Source: Mesostigma viride
Lineage: Eukaryota > Streptophyta > Mesostigmatophyceae > Mesostigmatales > Mesostigmataceae
NCBI GenBank assembly: GCA_009746045.1
Contig: RPFO01000090.1
Location: 721,387 to 763,319 of the forward strand
Direction: 5' to 3'
DNA: 41,933 bases
Made by a program: the position numbers and the translations under genes. Under the pieces are notes generated by a model. The model made no database searches and was not told the DNA's origin. It saw only the letters and a program-made list of their open reading frames with translations. Of the stretch, positions 1 through 8,430 are shown piece by piece. Position 1 is the first letter of the stretch. Each line of letters begins with the position of its first letter.

Positions 1-702
1 AGATGGGCGAAAAAAATCGTGTCCTGCGCTCTACACAGGGATCATCATCGTTCTGAGTCCTTTGAGCGGGTTTATCTAGGGCCATGGCCTTGGCTGCGCC
101 ACGACCTTTGCTGGAGATGCGCACTCGCCTTCCATGTCATGGGTGTGCCCCGCTCTGCCCCTGTCCCTCATGCCATCCCTTCTCCCTCTCGTGGACGTTT
201 TCCCTCCCTAGAATTACCTCTCGGTTCCCTCCCAACAAGTCCCTCACATCCCAGAAACAGCCCTGTTCCTACGCGCCCTTGGTGCTGCCCACTGCACTTG
301 CTGTATGTTTGTTTGAGGTGTACCCCCCGGCTTTGTCTTGGAGGTGGGGTGTCTGGCACCCGTCATCTTGTCGCGGTTCCCGGATCAGCTCACCTTCCGC
401 ATCTACAGGTTACAGAGAACCCGCGCAAACGATGCATCCGCCGCCCTGAACAAGTCTCCAACATCGGCCACAACAACGGCGGCTTGAACTTCCGTGGTGT
501 CGAGTGTCCCGATTTGCACGCCTGCACTGGAGGTCACATTAATATCCTAGCATACATAATGCCTTCTCAAATTCGACCTCGCAACAAACGCACGTGTCTC
601 ATGTATGACGCTAACAGAATATATCTTTCCTTTGCCTCTACATTGTCCTGAATTGCTTCCCTCCCGGCACCCGCAGCCCCCACCCCCCCTGGTTTTTTCC
701 AG
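1..702. other. No gene recognised; upstream flank or intron of the helicase
   Basis: Open frames occur on both strands here, but none shows a recognisable domain. Helicase motifs I to III (Walker A, DEAD, SAT) are not visible, so the N-terminal half of the downstream helicase must lie left of the window or in short exons I cannot place. The last 25 bases before 703 are pyrimidine-rich and end in CAG, a good splice acceptor, so at least the right part of this stretch is probably intron. Confidence 0.4.
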
Positions 703-2163
703 TGGGAGGCCTACCAGGGGTTTGAGACAGTCGAGAGCCTTCGGCAGGAGTACCTGCTTGTCCCTGCTAAAGTGAAGGAGGTCTACCTGGCGCACCTGCT
801 CTTCTCCTACCTGGGCGCGCTGGGTACCCCCACAGCGCTGGACGACGATGACGCGGGCGCCGGGCTGGCAGGTGAGCGTTCCCTTACCTCATGTTTTGCC
901 ACATGTTTTACCATGTTTTCCCTTTCTTTCGCCTTATGTTTTACCCTGTGTTTTTTCTTAGTTCTACTTTCTGTTTTTACCTCTTCAAACCCTACGTAGT
1001 AGTATTTGATACGTATGTTATGATGTCCAATACACCTTTACTTCTGCTTCTTTTTCCGCGTGTATTTTGGTACCTATGCTGCAGCTGTCGCGCGCGGTGC
1101 TGCCAGGTGCAGTACGAGCTATTATTGGCATTCTTGTTCTAAAGCCTCAGAGGATGCACTCCATACGTTTCTGTGTGCCTTTGGACATATTTTTTGCCTC
1201 TGCCCCCCCCCCCCCCCCCCCTCGACGTGTTCCACCCCTTATTCTCACTGTATCTCTGTGACCCATCCAGTAGCTGTTATGAGCCGCTCCATTCTATCTC
1301 ACTCAATTAGGCACGCATTTGCGTGGGCGCTTGTTAATTGTAGTTATAAGATTTTTTGCATCGCTGATTGGTGCAGCGGTTTTTGCTATGATTGCAATCA
1401 TGCGCACGGGCTGTCCATGCCAGGTATCAACCCCTCCAAATCCAGAAAGAAGCGCCAGCGCCTTAGTGCCCCCAACCCCAAAGCCACTTACGGGAAAGGG
1501 AAGGCCACCAAACAACCCGCCCCCTCCCAATCCAAACTGGTCGCCGGGAGCACGAGCTACACGGGCCCTCCCATCCGATCCGTGATGGTGTTCGTTTCCA
1601 AGTGCCGTACGGCGGAATTCCTCCACCGTGTCCTTATTGAGCTGGGCCTCTCGGTCGACTCGCTGCACTCGCGGCGGCCCCAGCGGCAGCGTCTCGCCGC
1701 GCTGGCGCGTTTCCGATCCGGCATCGTGTCTATTTTGGTCGCGACAGACGTGGCGAGTCGTGGTCTGGACATCCCTACTGTGGACGTCGTCATGAACTAC
1801 GACGTGCCTGCGTTCGGGCGGGATTATATTCACCGGGTTGGCCGCACGGCGCGAGCAGGGCGGGGCGGGCTTGCGATCACATTCGTCACGCAGCACGATG
1901 TAGAGCTGGTGCATCATATCGAGGACACGGTCGGCCGCAAGCTGGTCGAGCACGCGGGCCCCGGCGCAGTCGAGCGCGATGTGCTGGCGCAGATGACGGC
2001 GGTGTTCACGGCCAGGCGGGTCGCGGTCATGGCGCTCGCTGACGCGGGGTTGGACGGTGACGACCGCGACAAGGAGAAGAAGGAGAAGAAGGAGAAGAGA
2101 GGTGAGGGGGGAAAGAATTTGTCAGGGAAGAAGAGGCGGAGGGACGGCGAGGAACGAGGGTGA
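703..2163 (+). CDS. DBP8: DEAD-box ATP-dependent RNA helicase, DBP8/DDX49 type, C-terminal part (two exons)
   Basis: This is the C-terminal RecA-like domain of a DEAD-box RNA helicase; the DBP8/DDX49 family acts in nucleolar small-subunit rRNA maturation. The first visible exon, 703-871, encodes the pre-domain-2 strand with the family-typical TVESLRQEYLLVPAKVKEVY. The second, 1424-2163, encodes motif IV (SVMVFVSKCRTAEFL), the QxxR region (LHSRRPQRQRLAAL), motif V (ATDVASRGLDIP) and motif VI (YIHRVGRTARAGR). It ends in a Lys/Arg-rich tail (KEKKEKKEKR, KKRRR) likely to be nucleolar targeting. The donor GTGAGC at 872 and the acceptor CAG before 1424 join in phase and give 302 codons plus stop. 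Compared with animal and yeast relatives, about 60 extra low-complexity residues sit between YLAHLL and motif IV. The N-terminal domain is outside the window. Assignment to DBP8 rather than another DEAD-box paralogue rests on the pre-motif-IV segment and the NYDVPAFGRDYIHR context. Confidence 0.78.
872..1423 (+). other. Intron of the helicase gene
   Basis: The donor is G|GTGAGC at 871/872 and the acceptor is GCCAG|GT at 1423/1424. The interior is pyrimidine-rich and includes a long C run near 1205-1222. Joining at these sites keeps frame (phase 1). An alternative acceptor (GCAG before 1085) is also in phase and would add about 113 codons of unremarkable sequence, so the exact 3' site is inferred. 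Confidence 0.6.
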
Positions 2164-2634
2164 TGTTAGCAGGCGGGGCAGCATGTCCTCAATACTGGGC
2201 TTTGAATGTGAGGCCGGTATGTGTGTAGGTTGGTGGCTGGGTGGGTGACTTTATGTACATATACATTAATTTTTAAACTGAGCTCATGTCAGTGGCTGTA
2301 CTGTGCATGCAACATACCAACCTGCGTACATTAATCTAAACGTGGGTCCCACTAAGACTCTCAACTGCTGAGAAGTCGCGGTTGGTGTAACCCTGTCATT
2401 ATGAAAATTGTATTTGGGAGCCCTGTCATTATGAATTAATTAATTAATTAATTAATTAGAAACATAACTCCGTTGGGAGTATCTGTAGCACATATCTCTG
2501 AGAAGGGGCATATGGCCTATAATACATTCTAGGCTACTTCCTGCAAGGGTGGGAATGTAAACAACACTTGCTCTAGGTGCACTAGGGCACCTGCACTCGG
2601 GCAACTCCCAGCTAAGGGGAGCCCGTCATAGGTG
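2164..2634. other. 3' flank of the helicase; no gene seen
   Basis: This is non-coding AT-rich sequence after the helicase stop, with an (ATTA)n run at about 2433-2458. The run resembles the tail left by LINE-A-type insertions, but no LINE body adjoins it. Nothing else is recognisable. Confidence 0.5.
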
Positions 2635-2642
2635 GGGAAGAT
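2635..2642. repeat. Target-site duplication, left copy, LINE-A copy 1
   Basis: GGGAAGAT occurs here beside the (ATTA)n tail and again at 4652-4659 where the LINE-A homology stops. This defines the insertion limits. Confidence 0.75.
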
Positions 2643-2657
2643 TAATTAATTAATAGA

Positions 2658-2676
2658 CACGTGACTGCGTCACGTG
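2658..2676 (-). other. 3' UTR hairpin of LINE-A copy 1
   Basis: CACGTGAC-TGC-GTCACGTG is a perfect 8-bp stem with a 3-nt loop, just inside the tail. The same hairpin is at 24122-24140 in the full copy, and a one-mismatch version lies near the tail of the copy at 11565-11837. It is a candidate recognition element for the element's own reverse transcriptase. Confidence 0.6.
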
Positions 2677-2784
2677 AGCATAAGTCCTCAGTGGGAGGGG
2701 AACATGTGATGGAATGGATGGTATAACTGCTATCTAGGTCCTAGTTACAGGGGTGTGGGCACCGGCCGCGGCCCGATCGAATCG

Positions 2785-4650
2785 CTATGAATGCCATACT
2801 TGCATGGTCACACGCGGAGCCCCCACAGGCTTGGGGGTGGTCTCCTTCATCACTACTTGCCATCTATCCTTGCGCACCATCTGCCTCCATATTACAGACA
2901 AACCAGGAGGCTGCCCGGGTGTGAGCCCGTCACGTCTAGTGTAGCACATGTCCATGCCGAGTCTATCACGAAAAGTCCACGGGTGGCGGCCCTGCCGCGC
3001 GCGGCCGGGGGCACGCCAGGTGAGGACATATCGCCCAGGCTGGGCGGGCTTGGTGCCAGCTAGTCTATCTGAGGTATCTACCTGATCTCTGCGGGCCAGG
3101 TGCCCGGCTAGGCCCAGGCGCCTGTGCCTAATAATGTGGGAAACATAGGGCAAATCAGCGTACAAATCCTCATTACTAATGTGCAAACCAAAGGGGATGT
3201 TAAGGGCCTTGCGCAGCATCTTGGTGACGGCGCCGTCGAGCCGTTGCTCCAGCTCCTGCATCAGTGTCCACGTCTCGGCGCCGTAGGTCAGGATCGTCAG
3301 AATTATGACGACCTTGAAGAGGTCACGCTTGACGATCCGGGGTAGGGCGGGGTTGCTCCACCAGCGGCGGTGGTCATGGAGGTGCGCCCACGCCATGCCG
3401 ATCCGTGTCGTCATGTCGTCCTCGCAGTCGGGAAGCCAACTGCCGAGCAGCTTGAAGCGGCCTGAAGGAGGGTAGTTGACCTCGGCATCGTCTAAGAGGC
3501 GGAGTGTGGGTGGGGGCCCTGCCATGCCGAGGGCCAGGGCCTCCGTTTTGGGGCTGATTTCTAGACCAACCGCCCGAGCCTCGAGCGCCAGGCAGTCCAG
3601 CCGGCAAAGTTGGGCAGACTCCGGCTTCTCGATGAGCGTGATGTCGTCGGCATAAATGAGGTGAGCTAGTAAATTCTGCTTGTTAGTCGGCCCCCCTTCC
3701 CCAAGCTCGTTCGTGATCGCTAGGCCAGGGGCACGGCCTGCAATGCTAGCAAAGCGAGCACGTGCCTGGCGCATAACATAATCCACTACAATAATAAACA
3801 GGTACGGCGACAGGACGCAACCCTGCCAGACGCCGGTCTGCAGTGGGCATGGCGGGGTAATGCCGTGTTGAGTGCGCACCGAAGTGGTCGACCCCTCATA
3901 CAGCGTGCGGATGACGGTAATCAGGGGAGTAGGGACGCGAGCGCGAGCAAGTACAGCCCATAGAGCGTCCCAGAGGACAGAATAAAAAACCTTGATGAAG
4001 TCGACGAAGATCAGGATGGCGGGAAACTCACCAGGTTGCAGGAGAGCGATTTCCTCGAAGAGGCGACGCGCGACGAAGATGGCCATGACGGTGTTGCGCC
4101 CAGGACGGAAGCCCATTTGACTTTCCCCAAGGTGACAATCGAGAGCAGAACGAAGGCCCGGTTGAGGATCATGCGCATGAACAACTTGAGTGTGGCGCTC
4201 TGGATGCAGACTCCTCTGTAGTTGGCGGGGTCGTCAGGGGAACATTTGTTTTTACAAGTACAGCATAATACGGTAGCTGTGCTGCCACTCAGGAATCGGC
4301 AGCGCGTCGGCAAGCAGGATCCGGTTGCAGACGTCAAGCAGGAACCCTGTGAGCGCCGTCAGCTTAATCACCGGGGCTGGGAGCTGGTCAGGTCCAACGG
4401 CGGCATAGAAGCGGAGTTGCTTGGCGGCGGTGCTCAGCTCGAGCTCGGTGAACGGCGGGAGCTCGTTGGGGTCGGCCAGGGGTTCCGTCATGCAGGGCTG
4501 GGTACGTGTAGTCCTGCTCAGCGGCGGGCGGCGTGGGTGGCGCAGGGACGTCCGCAGGCGCTACTGCCAGGCGTGCGGCCGCCAGAGGGCCAAGCGGCGG
4601 AGGCGGCGGGGCGGCGCCAAGCAGCCGGGATTGGGAGGAATGCCACTGGT
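2785..4650 (-). pseudogene. Decayed LINE-A ORF2 (reverse transcriptase half)
   Basis: This is the remnant of the reverse transcriptase and C-terminal region of LINE-A ORF2, in at least three frame segments (about 4675-4388, 4491-4252 and 4116-2785). The longest piece keeps the GFRPGRN, GVWQGCVLSP and YADD motifs. Motif A is damaged: the FVDFIKAFD of the intact copy reads FVDFIKVFY. Frame breaks coincide with small insertions relative to the intact copy, for example ACAA at 4254-4257 and ATGC within 4489-4494. The endonuclease domain is absent through 5' truncation. It is not expected to be functional. Confidence 0.85.
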
Positions 4651-4651
4651 C

Positions 4652-4659
4652 GGGAAGAT
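4652..4659. repeat. Target-site duplication, right copy, LINE-A copy 1
   Basis: GGGAAGAT, identical to 2635-2642, begins directly where homology to the full-length LINE-A ends. Confidence 0.75.
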
Positions 4660-4849
4660 CATTATGGCTATACAAGAGCTAGGGCATGTCTTCTCGACAG
4701 AGAGCATCTCTCTGCATAGGCATAGCATGGCTAAATTCTTAACGCAACATCCATGGACCATGGGGGTCCCATTATAGGCATGGCGTGGCTAAATTCTGAA
4801 GGCATCATCCATGGGGGCCATTATGGGCGCACATGCGCGGGGGCCACAT

Positions 4850-5036
4850 GCCGGCGCACACGCCCGACCCTGTGGACAAGCGACCTCCCCCCAAGCGGAG
4901 GATCGAGGCGTTTTGATGAGTAGTGCAGTTAGGATTTTCTAGATAGCTTAGAGTTAGGATAGTTCGATCACGCGGCTTCCTCCACACCATCCATCATGGA
5001 ATATGTGCTACATGACCTCCCCACGGAGGCATGTTA
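4850..5036 (+). mobile_element. LINE-B 3' fragment (second non-LTR family)
   Basis: This stretch is an inverted copy of 13890-14090. It covers the last ORF codons (reading AHAPDPV.., then PPPKRR), the stop, and about 110 bp of 3' UTR before a long (TTTAA)n tail. The other copy ends its frame in KRRRRFDE before the stop. Here a TCGA insertion (GATCGA at 4901-4906) changes the last codons. The basic C-terminal end preceded by TRWKKIVK (visible in the other copy) is typical of non-LTR ORF2 C-termini, but the RT itself is not present, so the clade is unknown. Confidence 0.6.
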
Positions 5037-5240
5037 TAAATTAATTTAATTTAATTTAATTTAATTTAATTTAATTTAATTTAATTTAATTTAATTTAAT
5101 TTAATTTAATTTAATTTAATTTAATTTAATTTAATTTAATTTAATTTAATTTAATTTAATTTAATTTAATTTAATTTAATTTAATTTAATTTAATTTAAC
5201 TTCATTTAATTTAATTTAATTTAATTTAATTTAATTTTAA
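5037..5240. repeat. (TTTAA)n microsatellite, left part
   Basis: About 40 copies of TTTAA with few interruptions follow the LINE-B 3' end directly, so this is probably an expanded retrotransposon tail. The tract resumes at 8197-8325 on the far side of transposon E1, which inserted into it at a TTAA. Confidence 0.9.
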
Positions 5241-5394
5241 GGGGACTGGTCCCTTCTGACCACCCCAAAAGTGAACTCATGTAATAACATTGTAAGTCCA
5301 CATGATATTCTGATCAGGCACTCCGCAAAGGTGAAAACCATTTGCGTTCAGGGCCGGGCCGCGGAAAACGCGGAAAAACGCGATCTGCAAATGA

Positions 5395-5462
5395 ATCCGA
5401 CCGGAATCGAACTGGGGACCTCTCGCACCAACTTTCGCTGACTATAGGACGGACGTCTCCGG
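5395..5462 (-). other. tRNA-like stretch with a B-box motif inside E1
   Basis: The minus strand reads GAGAGGTCCCCAGTTCGATTCC, which resembles a tRNA T-arm and a Pol III B box (AGTTCGATTCC). A weak A-box-like TATAGTCAGCG lies about 25 bases upstream. There is no room for an anticodon arm and the acceptor stem does not pair, so this is not a functional tRNA. It may be a tRNA-derived piece or chance. Confidence 0.22.
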
Positions 5463-6019
5463 TTACCATGGCATCGCCAACTTACACCTACAGTCATCCG
5501 CAAAAGTTCTCCTGTCCGGGGAGTGATGCAAGCCTTTCGGATTTGGTATGTCCATGATATGTCCAGATTTGAGTTTGGGGCATCAAAACAACATGTTTGG
5601 GCATGCATCCCCCCACCTGTAGGGTTCATGACCCCTGGCTATACACAGGATGCCAGCATAATACGCTAAACCATAGGGTCCATGGCACCTAGTGCCTAGG
5701 TGCATGGCAAGACCAAATTCAATCAGCCATGATATTTTCTTCAAGTTCCCACTGTTTACAAAAAACCTGGCTAGTTGGGTCCCCAAAATGGTACTTCAAA
5801 CTAGTAGGTGTTAAATTTTGACCTAAAAAGGGTCTTTTTTAGCACATAAAAAAATAAATCAAATCAGTAACACATGTTATATGGCCAGTGGGGTTAAAAT
5901 CAAATATTACATGGTGGGAAATGTATACCCACCAATTTTCAGCTCAATCTGACCAGTAAAACACATATATGATCATGGTTATAGCCCTTTTCAGGACTTG
6001 GAAAAAACTGGAAAAACTG

Positions 6020-6561
6020 TCAATCAAGCACACTGTTGGCCCCCGTGTCATCACATGCTGCACAAAACCAGGGATCACCAGGCACGGTGGACAGCGTGAA
6101 ACCCAAGCACAACATGTGGCCCCCATGGTCGCCCGGATCCTGGTTGGAACACAAGAGAAAGGGGTTCACCTTCTTGTGCTCTGCACCGCCACACACCGTG
6201 CAGAGCACACTGTCACTGCCACTGTCACTGGCTTCCCCCCCCCTTCCTGCCCCGCCACGGGCTGCCCGTAGATGGCATAGCCACTGCCATGCTCATACTC
6301 CCCCCCGGCCTTGTTATCCTTCCGCTTGCCCCCCTGGGCCTCAGTTTTTTTCTTCTTGCGCAGCCTGCGCCAGTTTGGGTCCCTCTTCTTGGCCTGCTGG
6401 CGTGCCCTCTCCAGCTTGAGGGAGGCCAGCTGCTCCTCCACAGCCGGTGTGACCGTGATTCCCAACCACATACTACCATCCTCTGCACATATGGTACCTC
6501 CTATGTTCAAGTTTTGACGACGAACTGCCCAAGTTACAACCATTCCAAGACGGCCACCCAT
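6020..6561 (-). pseudogene. Remnant coding region of E1 with a C-terminal PHD-like zinc finger
   Basis: Two overlapping minus-strand frames look like one broken ORF. The upstream frame (6561-6166) carries a basic helix (LERARQQAKKRD..RRLRKKKK) and an acidic or Gly-rich stretch. The second frame (6208-6020, open upstream as SDSGSDS) has CTVC..., then C, then GGHMLC, and finally WFCAAC. That is the C-x2-C / C / H-x2-C / C-x2-C layout of a PHD or cross-brace zinc finger after an acidic linker. The switch between frames falls at a long C run at about 6234-6243, a likely slippage site. C-terminal cysteine-rich domains occur in several transposase families, including piggyBac. The catalytic core is not present, so the family is unproven. 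Confidence 0.55.
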
Positions 6562-8108
6562 GACATGTCTACAGTAGACACTACAAGGAAATTATAGTAA
6601 CCATTCAGCCACACTAGCACCTCCTTCTTCATCAAAGACATCTGCAAACTGACCAAAGCACACATGATTAACTCTTGCACGCTGACGGCAACGCATGCTC
6701 AACGTGGGGGGTCATTGTGACAAGAACTACTCAAGTTGATGGGTTTCCTATATGACCACCTGACAAGGCGCTAAGGACCACTCAGTAAGTTAGTAACCCC
6801 ACAGTGCCACTTCATATGCCATCCAACATGCACCAAAACCATGCTGAGTATTCTGATCAGACACTCCATGCTGAGTATGTTTACAATGTACAAACGGGTG
6901 GCCACGCACCTCATATGTGTTCATCATCCCTCCAGCATGGCCAGCCTTGTAAATATGTTCATAGCCTTGACGATGGTAGCCCTAACATGCCTAAGCAGCA
7001 TTTCCTATGTTTCTCCCAGGTTAGAGTGTAAGGTTGATGCCAACCAAGCTAATCAGCTCAACAACACCTCCTAAACTGTCCTCCCCGGCATGGATGACAA
7101 ACTGGGACTATGGAGGGCAAGGAACCAAGTAGGAACATGGTATATATAGCTTGCATGCAGTCATGCATGTCAACCATGGTTGGCTCAGCACATTGTAGTC
7201 TTGTCACATCATCATAACAAAGGAAAGCTCAAACAACCATTGGTGCCAGCTATCTACATGCAGTCACACAAATGCAATATCTCCAACATCATCATCACTA
7301 TAACACTTCCATCCCTGCACGATAAAATGCAAAGAAACCATTGGCGGCCCTTCAGCGCATGAGCGCTGTGATGCCGCTGCGGCCTGCGAAGAGAGGGTGC
7401 GTCACTCTCAAACAACAAGAAGCGTCCATACGCACAACATCCTTGCCAGAACACGTTTTATGAAATGCCTTATACCTTCCCGAAGAGCTATAGGCTGCGA
7501 CTGAAGCGGCCCTGATCACGACATCAACGAAAACAATCTAAAGCTGTCAGGTATTCGGCAACACAACGGCAAGCGACGGCAAGCTAGCTGGCGGAAACTG
7601 CCCAAAAAGAACGCAAAAAAAATCGAACGATGAGCTCATAGAAGAAGGCACTGATAGCATATAACATTCGCGACAAATCTGTAACTCGCCCTCGTAAATC
7701 CCTCGCCCAGGCGCGCAATAACAGCCGTTATTCCATGGACAGGTCAGACACGCACTGCGCAGGTCTGAACAATTACTTACCGATAATGGCCGAAAATATG
7801 GCAAAAAGCACCAGCTCGGTTTAGAATTCGATGCAACCGCCTGCTTCACGGTCAGAACAACCCCCAAAACCGCGATTTTACAGCCGCTATCATGAATTCT
7901 ATTTCATTCCGCGCGACCAAAAAATTCAGATTACCCCCCATGCCGATGGCATAAAAAAACAACAGCGATATTGTAAACCAGCTGATTTCCGCCACAAACT
8001 AACATCATAAACTCATCGTCTTTTAGATTCGAGTAAAATTTTTGCATTTCGCCTGACCTAGTGTGGTAGTTTCGCCTGAACGCAGTCGCCATGGCCACTT
8101 CCGCAAGG

Positions 8109-8120
8109 GGTGCGCGCACC
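8109..8120. other. Subterminal palindrome of E1
   Basis: GGTGCGCGCACC is a perfect 12-bp palindrome, 60 bp from the right TIR. It is preserved at 36209-36220 in E3 and nearly so in E2 (about 13791). It is conserved where the rest has diverged, so it is a candidate protein-binding site. Confidence 0.45.
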
Positions 8121-8196
8121 GTGCACGTGAAATTTATGACCTTCGGTACCGGCGCGAATTTTTTGGCGCCAAAAAATTCGGAAGGGACCAGTCCCC

Positions 8197-8325
8197 TTAG
8201 CTTAATTTAATTTAATGTAATTTAATGTAATTTAATTTAATTTAATGTAATTTAATTTAATTTAATTTAATTTAATTTAATTTAATTTAATTTAGTTTAA
8301 TTTAATTTAATTTAATTTAATATGA
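8197..8325. repeat. (TTTAA)n microsatellite, right part
   Basis: This continues the 5037-5240 tract beyond transposon E1, with some TGTAA variants. Confidence 0.9.
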
Positions 8326-8430
8326 AGGAACAAGTATCCCACAACCAGGAACGTGCATCCCACAACCAGGAACGACTATCCCACAACTAGGAACGTGTAT
8401 CCCACAACCAGGAACAAGTATCCTCTGCCG
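8326..8430. repeat. Minisatellite of about 21 bp (CCCACAACCAGGAACGTGTAT), short block
   Basis: About five units of ATCCCACAACCAGGAACGTGT lie here. The same family forms the larger block at 14633-15170. Open frames across it (YPTTRN repeats) arise from the repeat period and are not taken as genes. Confidence 0.85.

Larger units (their letters stand above)
2643..4651 (-). mobile_element. LINE-A copy 1, 5'-truncated non-LTR retrotransposon
   Basis: The segment matches the 3' end and the RT half of the complete element at 24111-29874, on the same strand. Its 3' end is to the left, with an (ATTA)n tail, and it is truncated 5' at 4651. It is bounded by the 8-bp duplication GGGAAGAT, so it is an independent insertion that arose by target-primed reverse transcription. 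The two copies are very similar but differ by several 2-4 bp insertions that break the reading frame here. Confidence 0.88.
5241..8196. mobile_element. DNA transposon E1, TTAA-type, degenerate
   Basis: The ends are a perfect 16-bp terminal inverted repeat: GGGGACTGGTCCCTTC at 5241-5256, and its reverse complement at 8181-8196. The flanks are TTAA on the left and TTAG on the right, inside a (TTTAA)n tract. This fits a TTAA target with one mutated base (piggyBac and Kolobok elements use TTAA). The TIR start is itself nearly palindromic (GGGAC-TG-GTCCC). Homologous, diverged elements lie at 11986-13878 and, inverted, at 36154-37380. They share the internal blocks GCATGCAT..CCCACT and CAGTCGCCATGGCC, plus a subterminal GTGCGCGC block. 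The only coding trace is a PHD-like remnant at 6020-6561, so the copy is probably non-autonomous now. Confidence 0.75.

Noticed and set aside
19-651. 210-codon ORF upstream of the helicase
   Set aside because: The composition is not protein-like, no domain is visible, and it probably crosses intron sequence.
1303-1953. Minus-strand ORF opposite the helicase
   Set aside because: It is the antisense shadow of a GC-rich helicase exon.
5395-5462. Functional tRNA gene
   Set aside because: There is no anticodon arm and no paired acceptor stem; only the T-arm or B-box resemblance remains.
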